Source of the DNA: Reyranella sp.
GTDB taxonomy: Bacteria > Pseudomonadota > Alphaproteobacteria > Reyranellales > Reyranellaceae
NCBI GenBank assembly: GCA_019750135.1
Contig: JAIEOV010000013.1
Coordinates: 1 to 64,000, forward strand
Reading direction: 5' to 3'
Length of the DNA stretch: 64,000 nucleotides
Of the stretch, positions 26,236 through 34,361 are shown piece after piece (within the stretch, counting starts at the first letter, position 1; each line of letters opens with the position of its first letter). The position numbers and the translations under genes are program-made. The notes beneath the pieces were generated by a model, which was not told where the DNA came from, did no database searches, and saw only the letters and a list, made by a program, of their open reading frames with translations.

Positions 26236-27321
26236 ATGTTGCTGACACGGGTGGATAGCGGCCTCGACGGCGTCGTCGTGGCTGACACGGCAATGAGCGA
26301 GGTCGATGGCGAGGCCGGCCGGCTGATCGTGCGTGGCCATGCGATCGAGGATCTGACGGCGACGCGCGGCTTCGAAGGCGTCGCCGCCCTGCTGTGGGAG
26401 GGTTACGCCGAAGGCGGCGGAGACGAGGCGGCGGTACGGGCGGGTCTGGCGGCGGCGCGTGTGCGCGCCTTCGCTGACGTGCCGAGGCTCCTGGCTGCGA
26501 CGCGCGGCCTCAATCCGGTCGAGGCGCTCCGGGTCGGCCTCGGCATGCTGCCCGACAACGACAAGACCCCGCATCATTTCCTGGTGTGCGGCGCCATGCC
26601 GGTGTTCCTGGCGGCGGTGCTAAATGCCGAGAAGTCGCTGGCGCCGATCGAGCCTGATCCGGCGCTTAGCACGGCGCAGGACTTCCTGCACATGGTGCGC
26701 GGCCAGCGCGCCGGCACGGTGTTCGAGAAGGCGCTCGACACCTATCTCGCGACGATCGCCGATCACGGATTCAACGCCTCGACCTTCACCGCGCGCGTGG
26801 TCGCCTCGACGCATGCCGGTTTGATTTCCTCGGTGCTGGCCGGCCTCTGTGCCCTCAAGGGCCCGCTGCATGGCGGCGCGCCCGGTCCGGTGCTCGACAT
26901 GCTGGACGAGATCGGCGATGCGGCGCGCGCCGAAGCCTGGTTCGACGACGCCTTCGCCAAGGGCACGACGCTGATGGGCTTCGGCCATCGCATCTACAAG
27001 GTGCGCGATCCGCGGGCTGACGTGCTGAAGGCCGCAGTGGCCACCTTGCCGGAGACGGCAGGCCGGCTCGCTTACGCCTCCGCGGTCGAGCAGGGCGCCA
27101 TCGCCGCCCTGCGCAAGTACAAGCCTGGCCGGCCGCTCGACACCAACGTCGAGTACTACACGGCGCTCCTGTTGGAGGCGTTGGAGATCCCGCGCAGCGC
27201 CTTCACGGCCCTGTTCGCCGTCGGACGCACCGCCGGCTGGTGCGCCCACATCTTCGAGCAGGAGAAGGGCGGCCGCATCATTCGCCCGCAGTCGAATTAC
27301 GTCGGGCCGCGGCCGCAGTAA
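26236..27321 (+). CDS. citrate/2-methylcitrate synthase family protein
   Basis: A 361-residue citrate synthase homologue of the short, Gram-positive-like type II-dimer form. Catalytic histidines are in LKGPLHGG and GFGHRIYKVRDPRA. The usual catalytic Asp of NVDFYSA is Glu here (NVEYYTALLL), as in citrate synthase 2-like relatives. It would condense acetyl- or propionyl-CoA with oxaloacetate; specificity cannot be told. It faces the unknown gene and carries the same upstream motif as the helix-turn-helix homologue. A housekeeping gltA is presumably elsewhere. Confidence 0.92.
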   Translation: MLLTRVDSGLDGVVVADTAMSEVDGEAGRLIVRGHAIEDLTATRGFEGVAALLWEGYAEGGGDEAAVRAGLAAARVRAFADVPRLLAATRGLNPVEALRVGLGMLPDNDKTPHHFLVCGAMPVFLAAVLNAEKSLAPIEPDPALSTAQDFLHMVRGQRAGTVFEKALDTYLATIADHGFNASTFTARVVASTHAGLISSVLAGLCALKGPLHGGAPGPVLDMLDEIGDAARAEAWFDDAFAKGTTLMGFGHRIYKVRDPRADVLKAAVATLPETAGRLAYASAVEQGAIAALRKYKPGRPLDTNVEYYTALLLEALEIPRSAFTALFAVGRTAGWCAHIFEQEKGGRIIRPQSNYVGPRPQ

Positions 27322-27323
27322 GA

Positions 27324-27872
27324 TTATGAACGCTTGATCGCCGACCCGCGCCAGGTGCGGGCGCGGGTGCCGGCGGCGTCGAAGACCCAGAGGATGATGT
27401 CGCCGCCGGTCGGCGTGAAGCGGACGGTGAAGTGGCGGCGCCAGAAGCTGCCGTCGGCATGGGCGAACAGGGCTTCGGTGCCTAAAAGATCGCGCCCGAC
27501 GGTGAGCGTGGCCGAGCGCGGGCCATGTCGCGATTCGTTGGAAGCAAGAACCGCGACGCCGTCGATCAGCGGACCGAAGAGCAGCAGCTCGCCAGCGGCG
27601 GCGGTCTGCATCGGGCCGGTATCGATGCGCAGCCGGATCGACGGCAGACCGTCGATGGCGCGGATATCGAAGTGCACGCCAAAGGGCGCGGGATCGTCGA
27701 GGTCGACATGCGGCTCGTTGGGCGGCGGATAGATGTCCTCGAGCGGGATCGAGCGATAGAACCGCGCGGCGCCGTCGTAGAGGCCGATCCACTCCGGCCA
27801 CAGGCCCGACTGGGCACGTGCGATCGCCGGCAACAACGCGCCCGCCGCGAGCAGGGCGCGCCGGCGGATCAT
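27324..27872 (-). CDS. hypothetical secreted protein
   Basis: A 182-residue protein with a signal peptide (MIRRRALLAAGALLPAIARA) that may be Tat-compatible (RRR). The mature part is beta-rich with alternating charged and hydrophobic residues (IRLRIDTGPMQTAAAGELLLFGP). I do not recognise a domain. It overlaps the YceI gene by ATGA and so belongs to the cytochrome b561-YceI operon; a periplasmic role related to that redox pair is inferred. Its stop is 2 bp from the convergent citrate synthase stop. Confidence 0.75.
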   Translation of the reverse strand: MIRRRALLAAGALLPAIARAQSGLWPEWIGLYDGAARFYRSIPLEDIYPPPNEPHVDLDDPAPFGVHFDIRAIDGLPSIRLRIDTGPMQTAAAGELLLFGPLIDGVAVLASNESRHGPRSATLTVGRDLLGTEALFAHADGSFWRRHFTVRFTPTGGDIILWVFDAAGTRARTWRGSAIKRS

Positions 27873-28450
27873 TTCGTGCGGCCGGCCACGACGTTGAGGT
27901 CGACCGTCACCTCGTTGGCGACCTGGCCGGTGGCGGCCCACTCGTTCTGCCCGACGCCATAGTCGAGCCGCTTCAGGATGATGCGGCCGCGCGCCGTGGC
28001 GCGAACCCGGCCGGGCTGTGACGGATCGTCGGTGATGGCGAGCGTGAAGGGCAGCACGGCATCGCGCGTGACGTCGCGGATCGTGAGCTTGCCGCGCGCC
28101 TCGTAGCGATCGCCGCTGCCTGAGATCGAGGTCGACACGAAACGCGCCTCGGGGAATTTCTGGACGTCGAGGAAGTTCGGGCCCTTCATCAGCGAATCGA
28201 CGTCGCGGTTGTTGGTCGAGACCGGCCGCGTGTCGATCCTGATGTCGATGCGCGCGCCGGCGAGCGAGGAGGGATCGAGCACGATGTCGCCCGTCCAGGT
28301 GGGGAAGCGGCCGCTCACGATCGAGCCGACCTGGGCGACGCTGAACGAGAGCGAGCTTCCTTTGGGATCGACCGTCCAGGCGTCCTGCGGACCGGCGAGC
28401 GACGGCAACGGCAGCAGGAGCAGACCGATGAGGGCGAACCAGGAGCGCAT
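27869..28450 (-). CDS. YceI family periplasmic protein
   Basis: A 193-residue protein: signal peptide (MRSWFALIGLLLLPLPSLA) and a YceI lipocalin-like domain with DPKGSSLSFSVAQVGS, GRFPTWTGDIVLDPSS and LTIRDVTRDAVLPF. YceI proteins bind isoprenoid-like molecules and are commonly encoded beside cytochrome b561. The start ATG overlaps the b561 stop (TGATG) and its stop overlaps the next gene (ATGA), giving a tightly coupled three-gene operon. Confidence 0.94.
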   Translation of the reverse strand: MRSWFALIGLLLLPLPSLAGPQDAWTVDPKGSSLSFSVAQVGSIVSGRFPTWTGDIVLDPSSLAGARIDIRIDTRPVSTNNRDVDSLMKGPNFLDVQKFPEARFVSTSISGSGDRYEARGKLTIRDVTRDAVLPFTLAITDDPSQPGRVRATARGRIILKRLDYGVGQNEWAATGQVANEVTVDLNVVAGRTK

Positions 28451-28980
28451 CAACGTCCTCCGAAAGGCCACATGCGGCGGAACACGCCGTCTCGCCGCAG
28501 GACATCGTGATGTACGACAGCGGCGACGTGAAGGATCAGCATCACGATCAGCAGCCGCGACAGGATATAGTGCGTGGTCCTCAGCGTCTCGAACAGGTCC
28601 TGGTCGCGCGGCAGCAGGTCGGGCAGCGGCAGCAGTCCGAACCAGATCACGCTGACGCCCGCGGCCGAGCTCATGAACCAGCCGCTGATCGGCATGGCGA
28701 GCAGGAGGAGCAGCAGCGCCCAATGCGCGACCGGCGCCAGCAGTGCCTGCCAGCGCACGATCGTGCCAGGCAGCGGCGGCGGCGGATGCCGCCAGCGCCA
28801 CAGCAGGCGGCACACGGTCAGCACCAGCACGGCGAGCCCGACCCATTTGTGCCAGTTGTAGGCGTAGAGCTTGGTGAAGCCGAGCGGCAGGCCGGTCATC
28901 CACAGCCCGACGCCGAGCATGCCGATCACCGCGACGGCGGTGATCCAGTGCAGCGCTTGGGCGGTCGGATGATAGTTCAG
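28450..28980 (-). CDS. cytochrome b561 family protein
   Basis: About 176 residues with four transmembrane helices and the histidine pattern of the bacterial cytochrome b561 family: ALHWITA, YNWHKWVGL, VAHWALLL and a fourth helix ILHVAAVVHH. It moves electrons across or within the inner membrane, probably from quinol. The start is unclear: a CTG at 28980 with an upstream AGGAG fits the frame, while a nearby ATG in another frame stops after three codons. A one-base error or mutation at the start is therefore possible. It is the first gene of the YceI operon. Confidence 0.88.
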   Translation of the reverse strand: MNYHPTAQALHWITAVAVIGMLGVGLWMTGLPLGFTKLYAYNWHKWVGLAVLVLTVCRLLWRWRHPPPPLPGTIVRWQALLAPVAHWALLLLLLAMPISGWFMSSAAGVSVIWFGLLPLPDLLPRDQDLFETLRTTHYILSRLLIVMLILHVAAVVHHDVLRRDGVFRRMWPFGGR

Positions 28981-29006
28981 CCGCTCATGCTCCTCTCCCC
29001 CAGCGA

Positions 29007-29891
29007 TCAGGCGCGCACGCCCTCCTCGTACGTTTCGAAGAACCGCCGGCCCGTTCCGCGCTGGTTTTCGTAGATCGAGCCCTGGTGGTCGGCGGGTGGC
29101 AGCGGCATGCGGATCGGGGCGGCGACGACGCGCGGCTCGATGGTCGGCTCGCCCAGTACCATGCGGCTGTTGAACTCCTCGAAGTTGGCCACGCCCAGCA
29201 GCGGCCACGCATCGGCGGCGGTGTATTCGTGCAGCAGCAGGCGGCGTTGCCGGTTGGAGCGGTTGAGCGCCGAGCCGTGCACCAGCCGCACGTGATGGAT
29301 GGTCATCGAGCCCGCCGGGCCGGTGAGCGGCACCGCCTTGTCGAAGTCGATGTCGCAGGCGTCGGGGTTCATGGCGCCGCAGAAGCGGCCGTCGGCGTGA
29401 TGATCCCAGGTCGGGCCGTGGTGGCTGCCCGGGATCACCATCAGCGCGCCGTTGTCCATGTCGCAGTCGTCGAGATAGATGCCGGTCGCCAGCACGTCGT
29501 CGTTGGTGTGCGGATAGAACGCCCAGTCCTGGTGCCATTCGACCGGCGAGCCGTAACCCGCCGACTTCATGTTGAGCTTGCCGCCGTGCTGGCGGATCGC
29601 CGGCCCCAGGAGCTGCGCCAGGATCGACGTGATCTTGGGATCGCGGGCCAGCGCATGGAAGAAGGCATAGCGCTTGAAGATCGCGGGCTTCAGCCGGCGC
29701 ACGCGCGGCAGGGCGGCGCTGTGGCTGGCCTCGAGGTCGTAGAGATCGTCGTTCGCCGAAACGCCACGCGCTTCGGCGACGATGCGGTCGGTGAGGTCGC
29801 GCAGCTCGGCGAGCTGCTCGCCCTGGATCAGGCGCGGGATCACCAGATAGCCATCGCGCCGATATGTCTCGATCTGCTGGTCGGTGAGCAT
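29007..29891 (-). CDS. phytanoyl-CoA dioxygenase (PhyH) family protein
   Basis: About 294 residues of the Fe(II)/2-oxoglutarate-dependent PhyH group. The iron triad is visible as WHQD and the distal His in VHGSALNRSNRQRR, where the Arg would bind 2-oxoglutarate. The N-terminus MLTDQQIETYRRDGYLVIP is typical of the family. The substrate is unknown. It is divergent from another Fe(II)/2-oxoglutarate-type enzyme with only 46 bp between starts, suggesting shared control. Confidence 0.93.
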   Translation of the reverse strand: MLTDQQIETYRRDGYLVIPRLIQGEQLAELRDLTDRIVAEARGVSANDDLYDLEASHSAALPRVRRLKPAIFKRYAFFHALARDPKITSILAQLLGPAIRQHGGKLNMKSAGYGSPVEWHQDWAFYPHTNDDVLATGIYLDDCDMDNGALMVIPGSHHGPTWDHHADGRFCGAMNPDACDIDFDKAVPLTGPAGSMTIHHVRLVHGSALNRSNRQRRLLLHEYTAADAWPLLGVANFEEFNSRMVLGEPTIEPRVVAAPIRMPLPPADHQGSIYENQRGTGRRFFETYEEGVRA

Positions 29892-29937
29892 GGCGACGAC
29901 CATAGCACGGTCCGCCGCCTTCGCCGATAATCAAGCC

Positions 29938-30582
29938 ATGGCGATCCATGCCCTTTTCCCGACACTGATCTACCGAGAATCGATCGCCGGGCCAAAGCAG
30001 CCGCCGGACCAGCGCCAGCTCAACCAGGACCTGGCCGACGAATGCCGCTCGCTCGCCGTCTCGGACGAGGCCGGCCGGCGCTGGTCGGCCGAGCACTATC
30101 TCGGCGGCTACACGTCCTACGGCTCGCTCGACCGCCTGCATCTCGTTTCGTCGCTGTTCGCTCGCCTGCGGCGTCGCATCGACCCGCACGTAAAAGCCTT
30201 CGTCCGCTCGCTGCACTACGATCTCGCCGGCCGCTCGCTCGCCATGACCGATTGCTGGGCCAACGTCATGCCGGCGGGCGTGGTGCATTCGCTGCATCTC
30301 CATCCCACGTCCTTCATCAGCGGCACCTATTACGCGGAAGTGCCCAAGGGCGCGGGCGCCCTGAAGTTCGAGGATCCGCGGCTCGGCCTGCACATGGCGA
30401 CGCCGCCGCGCCGGACCGACGCGCCCAAGAGCTTTCACTCCTTCGTGAGCCTGCCGGCCAAGGCGGGCGATCTGCTGCTGTTCGAGAGCTGGCTGCGCCA
30501 TGAAGTGCCGCCGGCCCGCTTCTCCGGCGAGCGCATCTCGATTAGCTTCAACTATGGCTGGACGACCAGGGCCGGCCGCTGA
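29938..30582 (+). CDS. 2OG-Fe(II) oxygenase-like protein, TIGR02466 type
   Basis: A 214-residue double-stranded beta-helix protein resembling the TIGR02466 group of putative 2-oxoglutarate/Fe(II) oxygenases: HLHPTSFISGTYYAEVP, LKFEDPRLG, LLLFESWLRHEVPP and ERISISFNYGW. The metal ligands are probably a His in the HLHP stretch and the His of LRHEV. Substrate unknown. It starts an overlapping operon: its TGA shares a base with the ATG of the next gene (TGATG). Confidence 0.82.
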   Translation: MAIHALFPTLIYRESIAGPKQPPDQRQLNQDLADECRSLAVSDEAGRRWSAEHYLGGYTSYGSLDRLHLVSSLFARLRRRIDPHVKAFVRSLHYDLAGRSLAMTDCWANVMPAGVVHSLHLHPTSFISGTYYAEVPKGAGALKFEDPRLGLHMATPPRRTDAPKSFHSFVSLPAKAGDLLLFESWLRHEVPPARFSGERISISFNYGWTTRAGR

Positions 30583-31418
30583 TGGGACCCAACATGCGCG
30601 CTCTTCTCGCTTTCGTCAGTCTGCTCGCCGCGGCCGGCACGGCCTCGGCCGACCAGGAGCTGCCGATCTTCGATGCCCACATGCACTACAGCCATGACGC
30701 CTGGGAGGTCGTGCCGCCCAAGCAGGTCGTCGAGATCCTGAAGAAGGCCGGCGTCAAGCGCGCCATGGTGTCGAGCTCGAACAACGAGGGCACCAAGATG
30801 CTGCAGGACGTGGCGCCCTCGGTGATCGTGCCCGAGCTCAGGCCCTACCGCTCGCGCGGCGAGCTGTCGACCTGGGCCAAGGATGCGACGATCATCGGCT
30901 TCCTCGAGGACATGCTCTCCAAGCGCAAGTACGTGGCGATCGGCGAGTTCCATATCTACGGCGCCGATGCCGACCTGCCCAACATGCGCAAGGTGGTCGA
31001 GCTCGCCAAGAAGTACGGGCTCTACCTGCATTCGCATTCCGACGCCGACGCCGTCCAGCGCCACTTTCAACAGGACCCGACGGCGCGCGTGCTGTGGGCG
31101 CATTCGGGCTTCGAGCGGCCGGAGAAGGTGCGCGAGATGCTGCGGCGCTATCCGACCCTGTGGTGCGATCTCGCTTTCCTCACCTCGCACGCCTCGAACG
31201 GCAAGGTGGCGCCGGGCTGGCGCGAGGCCTTCCTGGAATTCCCCGACCGCTTCGTGGTCGGTACCGACACCTTCACGCCGGAGCGCTGGCACTACGTCGT
31301 CGAGTATGCGCGCTGGTCGCGCCAGTGGCTCAGCGACCTGCCGCCGGACGTGGCGCGCAAGATCGCCTACGAGAACGGCGACCGCCTGTTCGGCGACAAG
31401 CTCGGCGGGGGCCAATGA
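30582..31418 (+). CDS. secreted amidohydrolase family protein
   Basis: A 278-residue protein with a signal peptide (MRALLAFVSLLAAAGTASA) and an amidohydrolase-2-like TIM barrel. Metal-site candidates are HMH in FDAHMHYSH, EFHIYG, HSHSD and the GTDTF aspartate. Most relatives are cytosolic, so export is notable. It overlaps the preceding oxygenase gene by 1 bp and the following FixH-like gene by 4 bp (ATGA). Substrate not known. Confidence 0.85.
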   Translation: MGPNMRALLAFVSLLAAAGTASADQELPIFDAHMHYSHDAWEVVPPKQVVEILKKAGVKRAMVSSSNNEGTKMLQDVAPSVIVPELRPYRSRGELSTWAKDATIIGFLEDMLSKRKYVAIGEFHIYGADADLPNMRKVVELAKKYGLYLHSHSDADAVQRHFQQDPTARVLWAHSGFERPEKVREMLRRYPTLWCDLAFLTSHASNGKVAPGWREAFLEFPDRFVVGTDTFTPERWHYVVEYARWSRQWLSDLPPDVARKIAYENGDRLFGDKLGGGQ

Positions 31419-31816
31419 GGCTGCTCGCAGCCCTCATCGCGCTGGTGATCGCCGTTCCGGCCTGGGCGGATTGCCCGCTCGATCTCGGGCGCGGCACCGG
31501 TATCGTCATATTCTCCAGCCACTATCTCATCGCCTTCCGTCCCGAGCCGTTGCGCATCGAGGTCGGCGAGCCGTTCTCGCTGCTGTTCAACGTCTGCACC
31601 AAGAACGACAAGCCGGCCGAGCTGGTGGCGATCGACGCCCAGATGCCCGAGCACAAGCACGGCATGAACTACCGGCCGACCATCGTGTCCCTGGGCGACG
31701 GCCGCTATCGCGTCGACGGCATGGTGTTCCACATGCCCGGCGCCTGGGAGCTCGCGATCGACGTGCGCGCCGGCGAGGAAAGCGAGCGGCTGAGCCATGA
31801 GCTCGTCGTGAAGTGA
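31415..31816 (+). CDS. FixH/YtkA-like periplasmic protein
   Basis: A 133-residue protein: a signal peptide (MRLLAALIALVIAVPAWA) and an immunoglobulin-like domain with MPEHKHGMNYRP and a repeated FHMPGAWELAIDV, the pattern of YtkA/FixH-type domains. The His/Met cluster and two cysteines could bind copper. It is co-translated with the amidohydrolase before it and the diheme enzyme after it, so it may be a substrate or partner of that enzyme. Confidence 0.8.
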   Translation: MRLLAALIALVIAVPAWADCPLDLGRGTGIVIFSSHYLIAFRPEPLRIEVGEPFSLLFNVCTKNDKPAELVAIDAQMPEHKHGMNYRPTIVSLGDGRYRVDGMVFHMPGAWELAIDVRAGEESERLSHELVVK

Positions 31817-32976
31817 TGCGCTGGCTCGGCGGCGCGTTGGTGTTGGCGCTGGCCGCGTCGGCCGTCGCGCAAACGCCGCTGCAATGGTCGCAAGAAGAGA
31901 CGAGGGCGATTGCCCGCCACGGGCCGTGGCCGCCGCCGGCGCCGCGCGATCCATCCAACCGCGTCGCCGGCTCGCCCGGTGCCGTTGCCCTCGGCGAGCA
32001 TCTGTTCAACGAGCCGCGCCTGTCGGCCGACGGCGCCATGAGCTGCGCCACCTGCCATATCGCCGGCCGGGACTGGGCGGACGGGCGCACCAGGGCGATG
32101 GGTCGAGCCGAGCTCGACCGGCGCACGCCGTCGCTGTGGAACGTGGGCTATGCGCACTGGTTCGGCTGGGACGGGGCGGGGGATTCGCTGTGGTCGCAGT
32201 CGATCCGACCGATCCTCGATTCGCGGGAAATGGCGAGCGATGCAGGCCGAGTCGCCGGGCTGCTGCGCGAGGACAAGGCGCTGGCCTGCGGCTACGAGCG
32301 CGCGTTCGGCCACAGGCCCGATGGCGACGACGAGAAGCTTCTGGTCGACGCGGCCAAGGCATTGGCCGCGTTCCAGGCGACGCTGGTCAGCCCGCGCACG
32401 CCGTTCGATGCCTTCCGCGATGCCGTGGTGGCGGGCGATCGCGAGGCCATGGCGCGCTACCCGCTGGCGGCGCAGCGCGGCCTGAAGATCTTCATCGACG
32501 CGAAGTGCTCGGCCTGCCATTTCGGGCCGCGTTTCACCAACGGCGAGTTCGGCGATGTCGGCATCCCGTTCTTCACGCGGCCGGGCGAGGTGGATGCCGG
32601 CCGACTCGACGGGCTGGGCAAGCTCGCCAGCAGCGCCTTCAACCTTTTGGGCCGGCACAATGACGATGCGTCGGGCGCCAACGCCTTGCGCACCCGGCAC
32701 GTGCAGCGCCTGCACAGCAACTTCGGCGAGTTCCGCGTGCCCAGCCTGCGCCAGTCGGGCGGCGGCCCGTTCATGCACAACGGCCATCTCGCGACGCTGG
32801 AAGACGTGGTGAAGCACTACTCCGAGGTGAACCCCGACCGCCTGCACAGCGACGCGATCCCGCTGGTTCGCCCGCTGGCGCTCAGCGCGGAGCAAAGCAC
32901 CGACCTCGTCGCCTTCCTGCGCACGCTGTCGGTCGCGCCGCCGCCACGCGTCGCCGCGGCGCCGCTCTGTCCCTAA
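31816..32976 (+). CDS. diheme cytochrome c peroxidase/MauG family protein
   Basis: About 386 residues with a signal peptide and two c-type heme motifs, CATCH (near residue 78) and CSACH (near 235). The gene belongs to the bacterial diheme peroxidase/MauG superfamily, which either reduces hydrogen peroxide or performs long-range oxidation of protein residues. Its start overlaps the stop of the FixH-like gene by one base. The operon context (oxygenase, amidohydrolase, FixH-like, diheme enzyme) suggests a dedicated periplasmic pathway rather than simple peroxide detoxification. Confidence 0.92.
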   Translation: MRWLGGALVLALAASAVAQTPLQWSQEETRAIARHGPWPPPAPRDPSNRVAGSPGAVALGEHLFNEPRLSADGAMSCATCHIAGRDWADGRTRAMGRAELDRRTPSLWNVGYAHWFGWDGAGDSLWSQSIRPILDSREMASDAGRVAGLLREDKALACGYERAFGHRPDGDDEKLLVDAAKALAAFQATLVSPRTPFDAFRDAVVAGDREAMARYPLAAQRGLKIFIDAKCSACHFGPRFTNGEFGDVGIPFFTRPGEVDAGRLDGLGKLASSAFNLLGRHNDDASGANALRTRHVQRLHSNFGEFRVPSLRQSGGGPFMHNGHLATLEDVVKHYSEVNPDRLHSDAIPLVRPLALSAEQSTDLVAFLRTLSVAPPPRVAAAPLCP

Positions 32977-32977
32977 C

Positions 32978-33037
32978 GGGAGCGCGGGCCTCTGGCCCGC
33001 CTCATGATTCATGAGCGGGCCAGAGGCCCGCGCTCCC
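32978..33037. repeat. 60-bp palindromic repeat (REP/BIME-like), copy A
   Basis: Two inverted units, each containing GCGGGCCTCTGGCCCGC, meet at a TCATGA centre; outer ends are GGGAGC and GCTCCC. Related elements lie at 57272 and 61503. Being between converging genes (diheme enzyme and ruvX) it may also end transcription. Confidence 0.8.
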
Positions 33038-33039
33038 AT

Positions 33040-33513
33040 TCACTTCAGCCGCGCCAGCACGCTCTCCAATATCCACGCTGCCGCCGCTGCATCGACGCGC
33101 TCGGCGCGCTTGGCGCGGCTCATGTCGTAGTCGTCGATCATGCCGCGGGTGACGGCGGCGGTGCTCAGCCGCTCGTCCTGGAAGACGACGGGCAGGGCGG
33201 CGAGGGCGGGCGGGCCGTGGTTGGCGATGTTGGTCGCGAACTGGCGCACCGACTGGCAGCGCGGGCCCTCGGTGCCGTCCATGTTGAGCGGCAGGCCGAT
33301 CGCTAGGGCCTTGATCTCGTGTTTCTTCGCGAGCTCGGCGATGGCGGCCAGGTCGACCGCGAGCTTGCCGCGCTTCAGGGTCGTGAGCGGCGTCGCCAGC
33401 ATGCGCAAGGCGTCGGACGTCGCGATGCCGACGGTCTTGGTGCCGACATCGAGCGCCATCAACCGCCCCTGAGGCACCAGCGTCTTCAATTCGGCAAAGT
33501 CGACGACAGCCAT
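33040..33513 (-). CDS. ruvX: Holliday junction resolvase-like/pre-16S rRNA nuclease YqgF
   Basis: A 157-residue RNase H-like protein of the YqgF/RuvX family: LMALDVGTKTVGIATSD carries the first catalytic Asp, followed by AIGLPLNMDGTEG and FQDERLSTA, with the last Asp in RVDAAAAAWIL. YqgF matures 16S rRNA ends. The chosen start lies just after the upstream hydrolase stop (2-bp gap). In related genomes ruvX neighbours pyrB and gatC; here both are separated from it. Confidence 0.94.
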   Translation of the reverse strand: MAVVDFAELKTLVPQGRLMALDVGTKTVGIATSDALRMLATPLTTLKRGKLAVDLAAIAELAKKHEIKALAIGLPLNMDGTEGPRCQSVRQFATNIANHGPPALAALPVVFQDERLSTAAVTRGMIDDYDMSRAKRAERVDAAAAAWILESVLARLK

Positions 33514-33515
33514 CG

Positions 33516-34283
33516 CTAACCCACCTTGCCATCGAGCCAGGCGGCCGTGTCCTCGGCGATGCGCTGCCAACCGGGCTGCCCCGGCACCCAGTGGCCTTGT
33601 CCGGGATATTCCACATAGTCGGCGACATGGCCGTAACGCTTGGCCGAGCGGCGCACGACGCCGGCCGGCGTGAGCTTGTCCTTGTCCGTCGCAACGAACA
33701 GCAGCGGCGCCGTCACCAGCCGCGGATCGACCGTCGTCGTCTTGCTGCCATCAAGCCAGGGTAGGGCAATCTCGAACAACGCCCGTCCCGAATCATGCAC
33801 GAAGGCGGAATGAAGCTCAGCACCTTCCCGCGGATCGGTCGTATTGAAGGTATGCGACAGCGCCTCGGCGAGAGTCGCGCGATGCGGCTTGCGCCACCAG
33901 CCCCAATTGAGCTGGATGCGCGCGAACGCCCACAGGTTCGACGGCCTGATGGCGATCACCGCGGCGTCCGGGGCCGGCGTCAGCAGAACACCCGCCCGGG
34001 CGAGCCCACGCGCGCACAGCATCAGGGCCAGCAGCCCGCCCATCGAATGGCCGATCACCACCGGCTTGTCGGCCAGGCCCTCGATCGTGTTTGTGAGATC
34101 GGCCACATAGTCGCCGAGTCCGGTCGTGCCAAGACCGGCCGGCGGTGCGTGCGGTGGGGCGTCGTGATGGCGCAAGGCGGGCGCGACGGTCTGCCAGCCG
34201 CGGGCTTCCAGGAACGGCCGCCAGTTCCGCCATACGTCCGGCGTGCCCCACATGCCATGAATGAAGACTGCCACCTTGGCCAT
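33516..34283 (-). CDS. alpha/beta hydrolase
   Basis: A 255-residue cytosolic alpha/beta hydrolase. The nucleophile elbow is GHSMGG, the oxyanion region VFIHGMWG lies at the N-terminus, an acidic residue is in VATDKDKLTP, and the catalytic His is in YPGQGHWVPG. It could be an esterase, lipase or lactonase; specificity is open. Start MAKVAVFIHG. It runs into ruvX with a 2-bp gap. Confidence 0.92.
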   Translation of the reverse strand: MAKVAVFIHGMWGTPDVWRNWRPFLEARGWQTVAPALRHHDAPPHAPPAGLGTTGLGDYVADLTNTIEGLADKPVVIGHSMGGLLALMLCARGLARAGVLLTPAPDAAVIAIRPSNLWAFARIQLNWGWWRKPHRATLAEALSHTFNTTDPREGAELHSAFVHDSGRALFEIALPWLDGSKTTTVDPRLVTAPLLFVATDKDKLTPAGVVRRSAKRYGHVADYVEYPGQGHWVPGQPGWQRIAEDTAAWLDGKVG

Positions 34284-34361
34284 TGTCGAGGTTATAAAAC
34301 GCGGGGACCGTTCGGTCGACACAGGGTCCAAAGAACAAGAGTTGCGGGGTAGGCTCGACAG

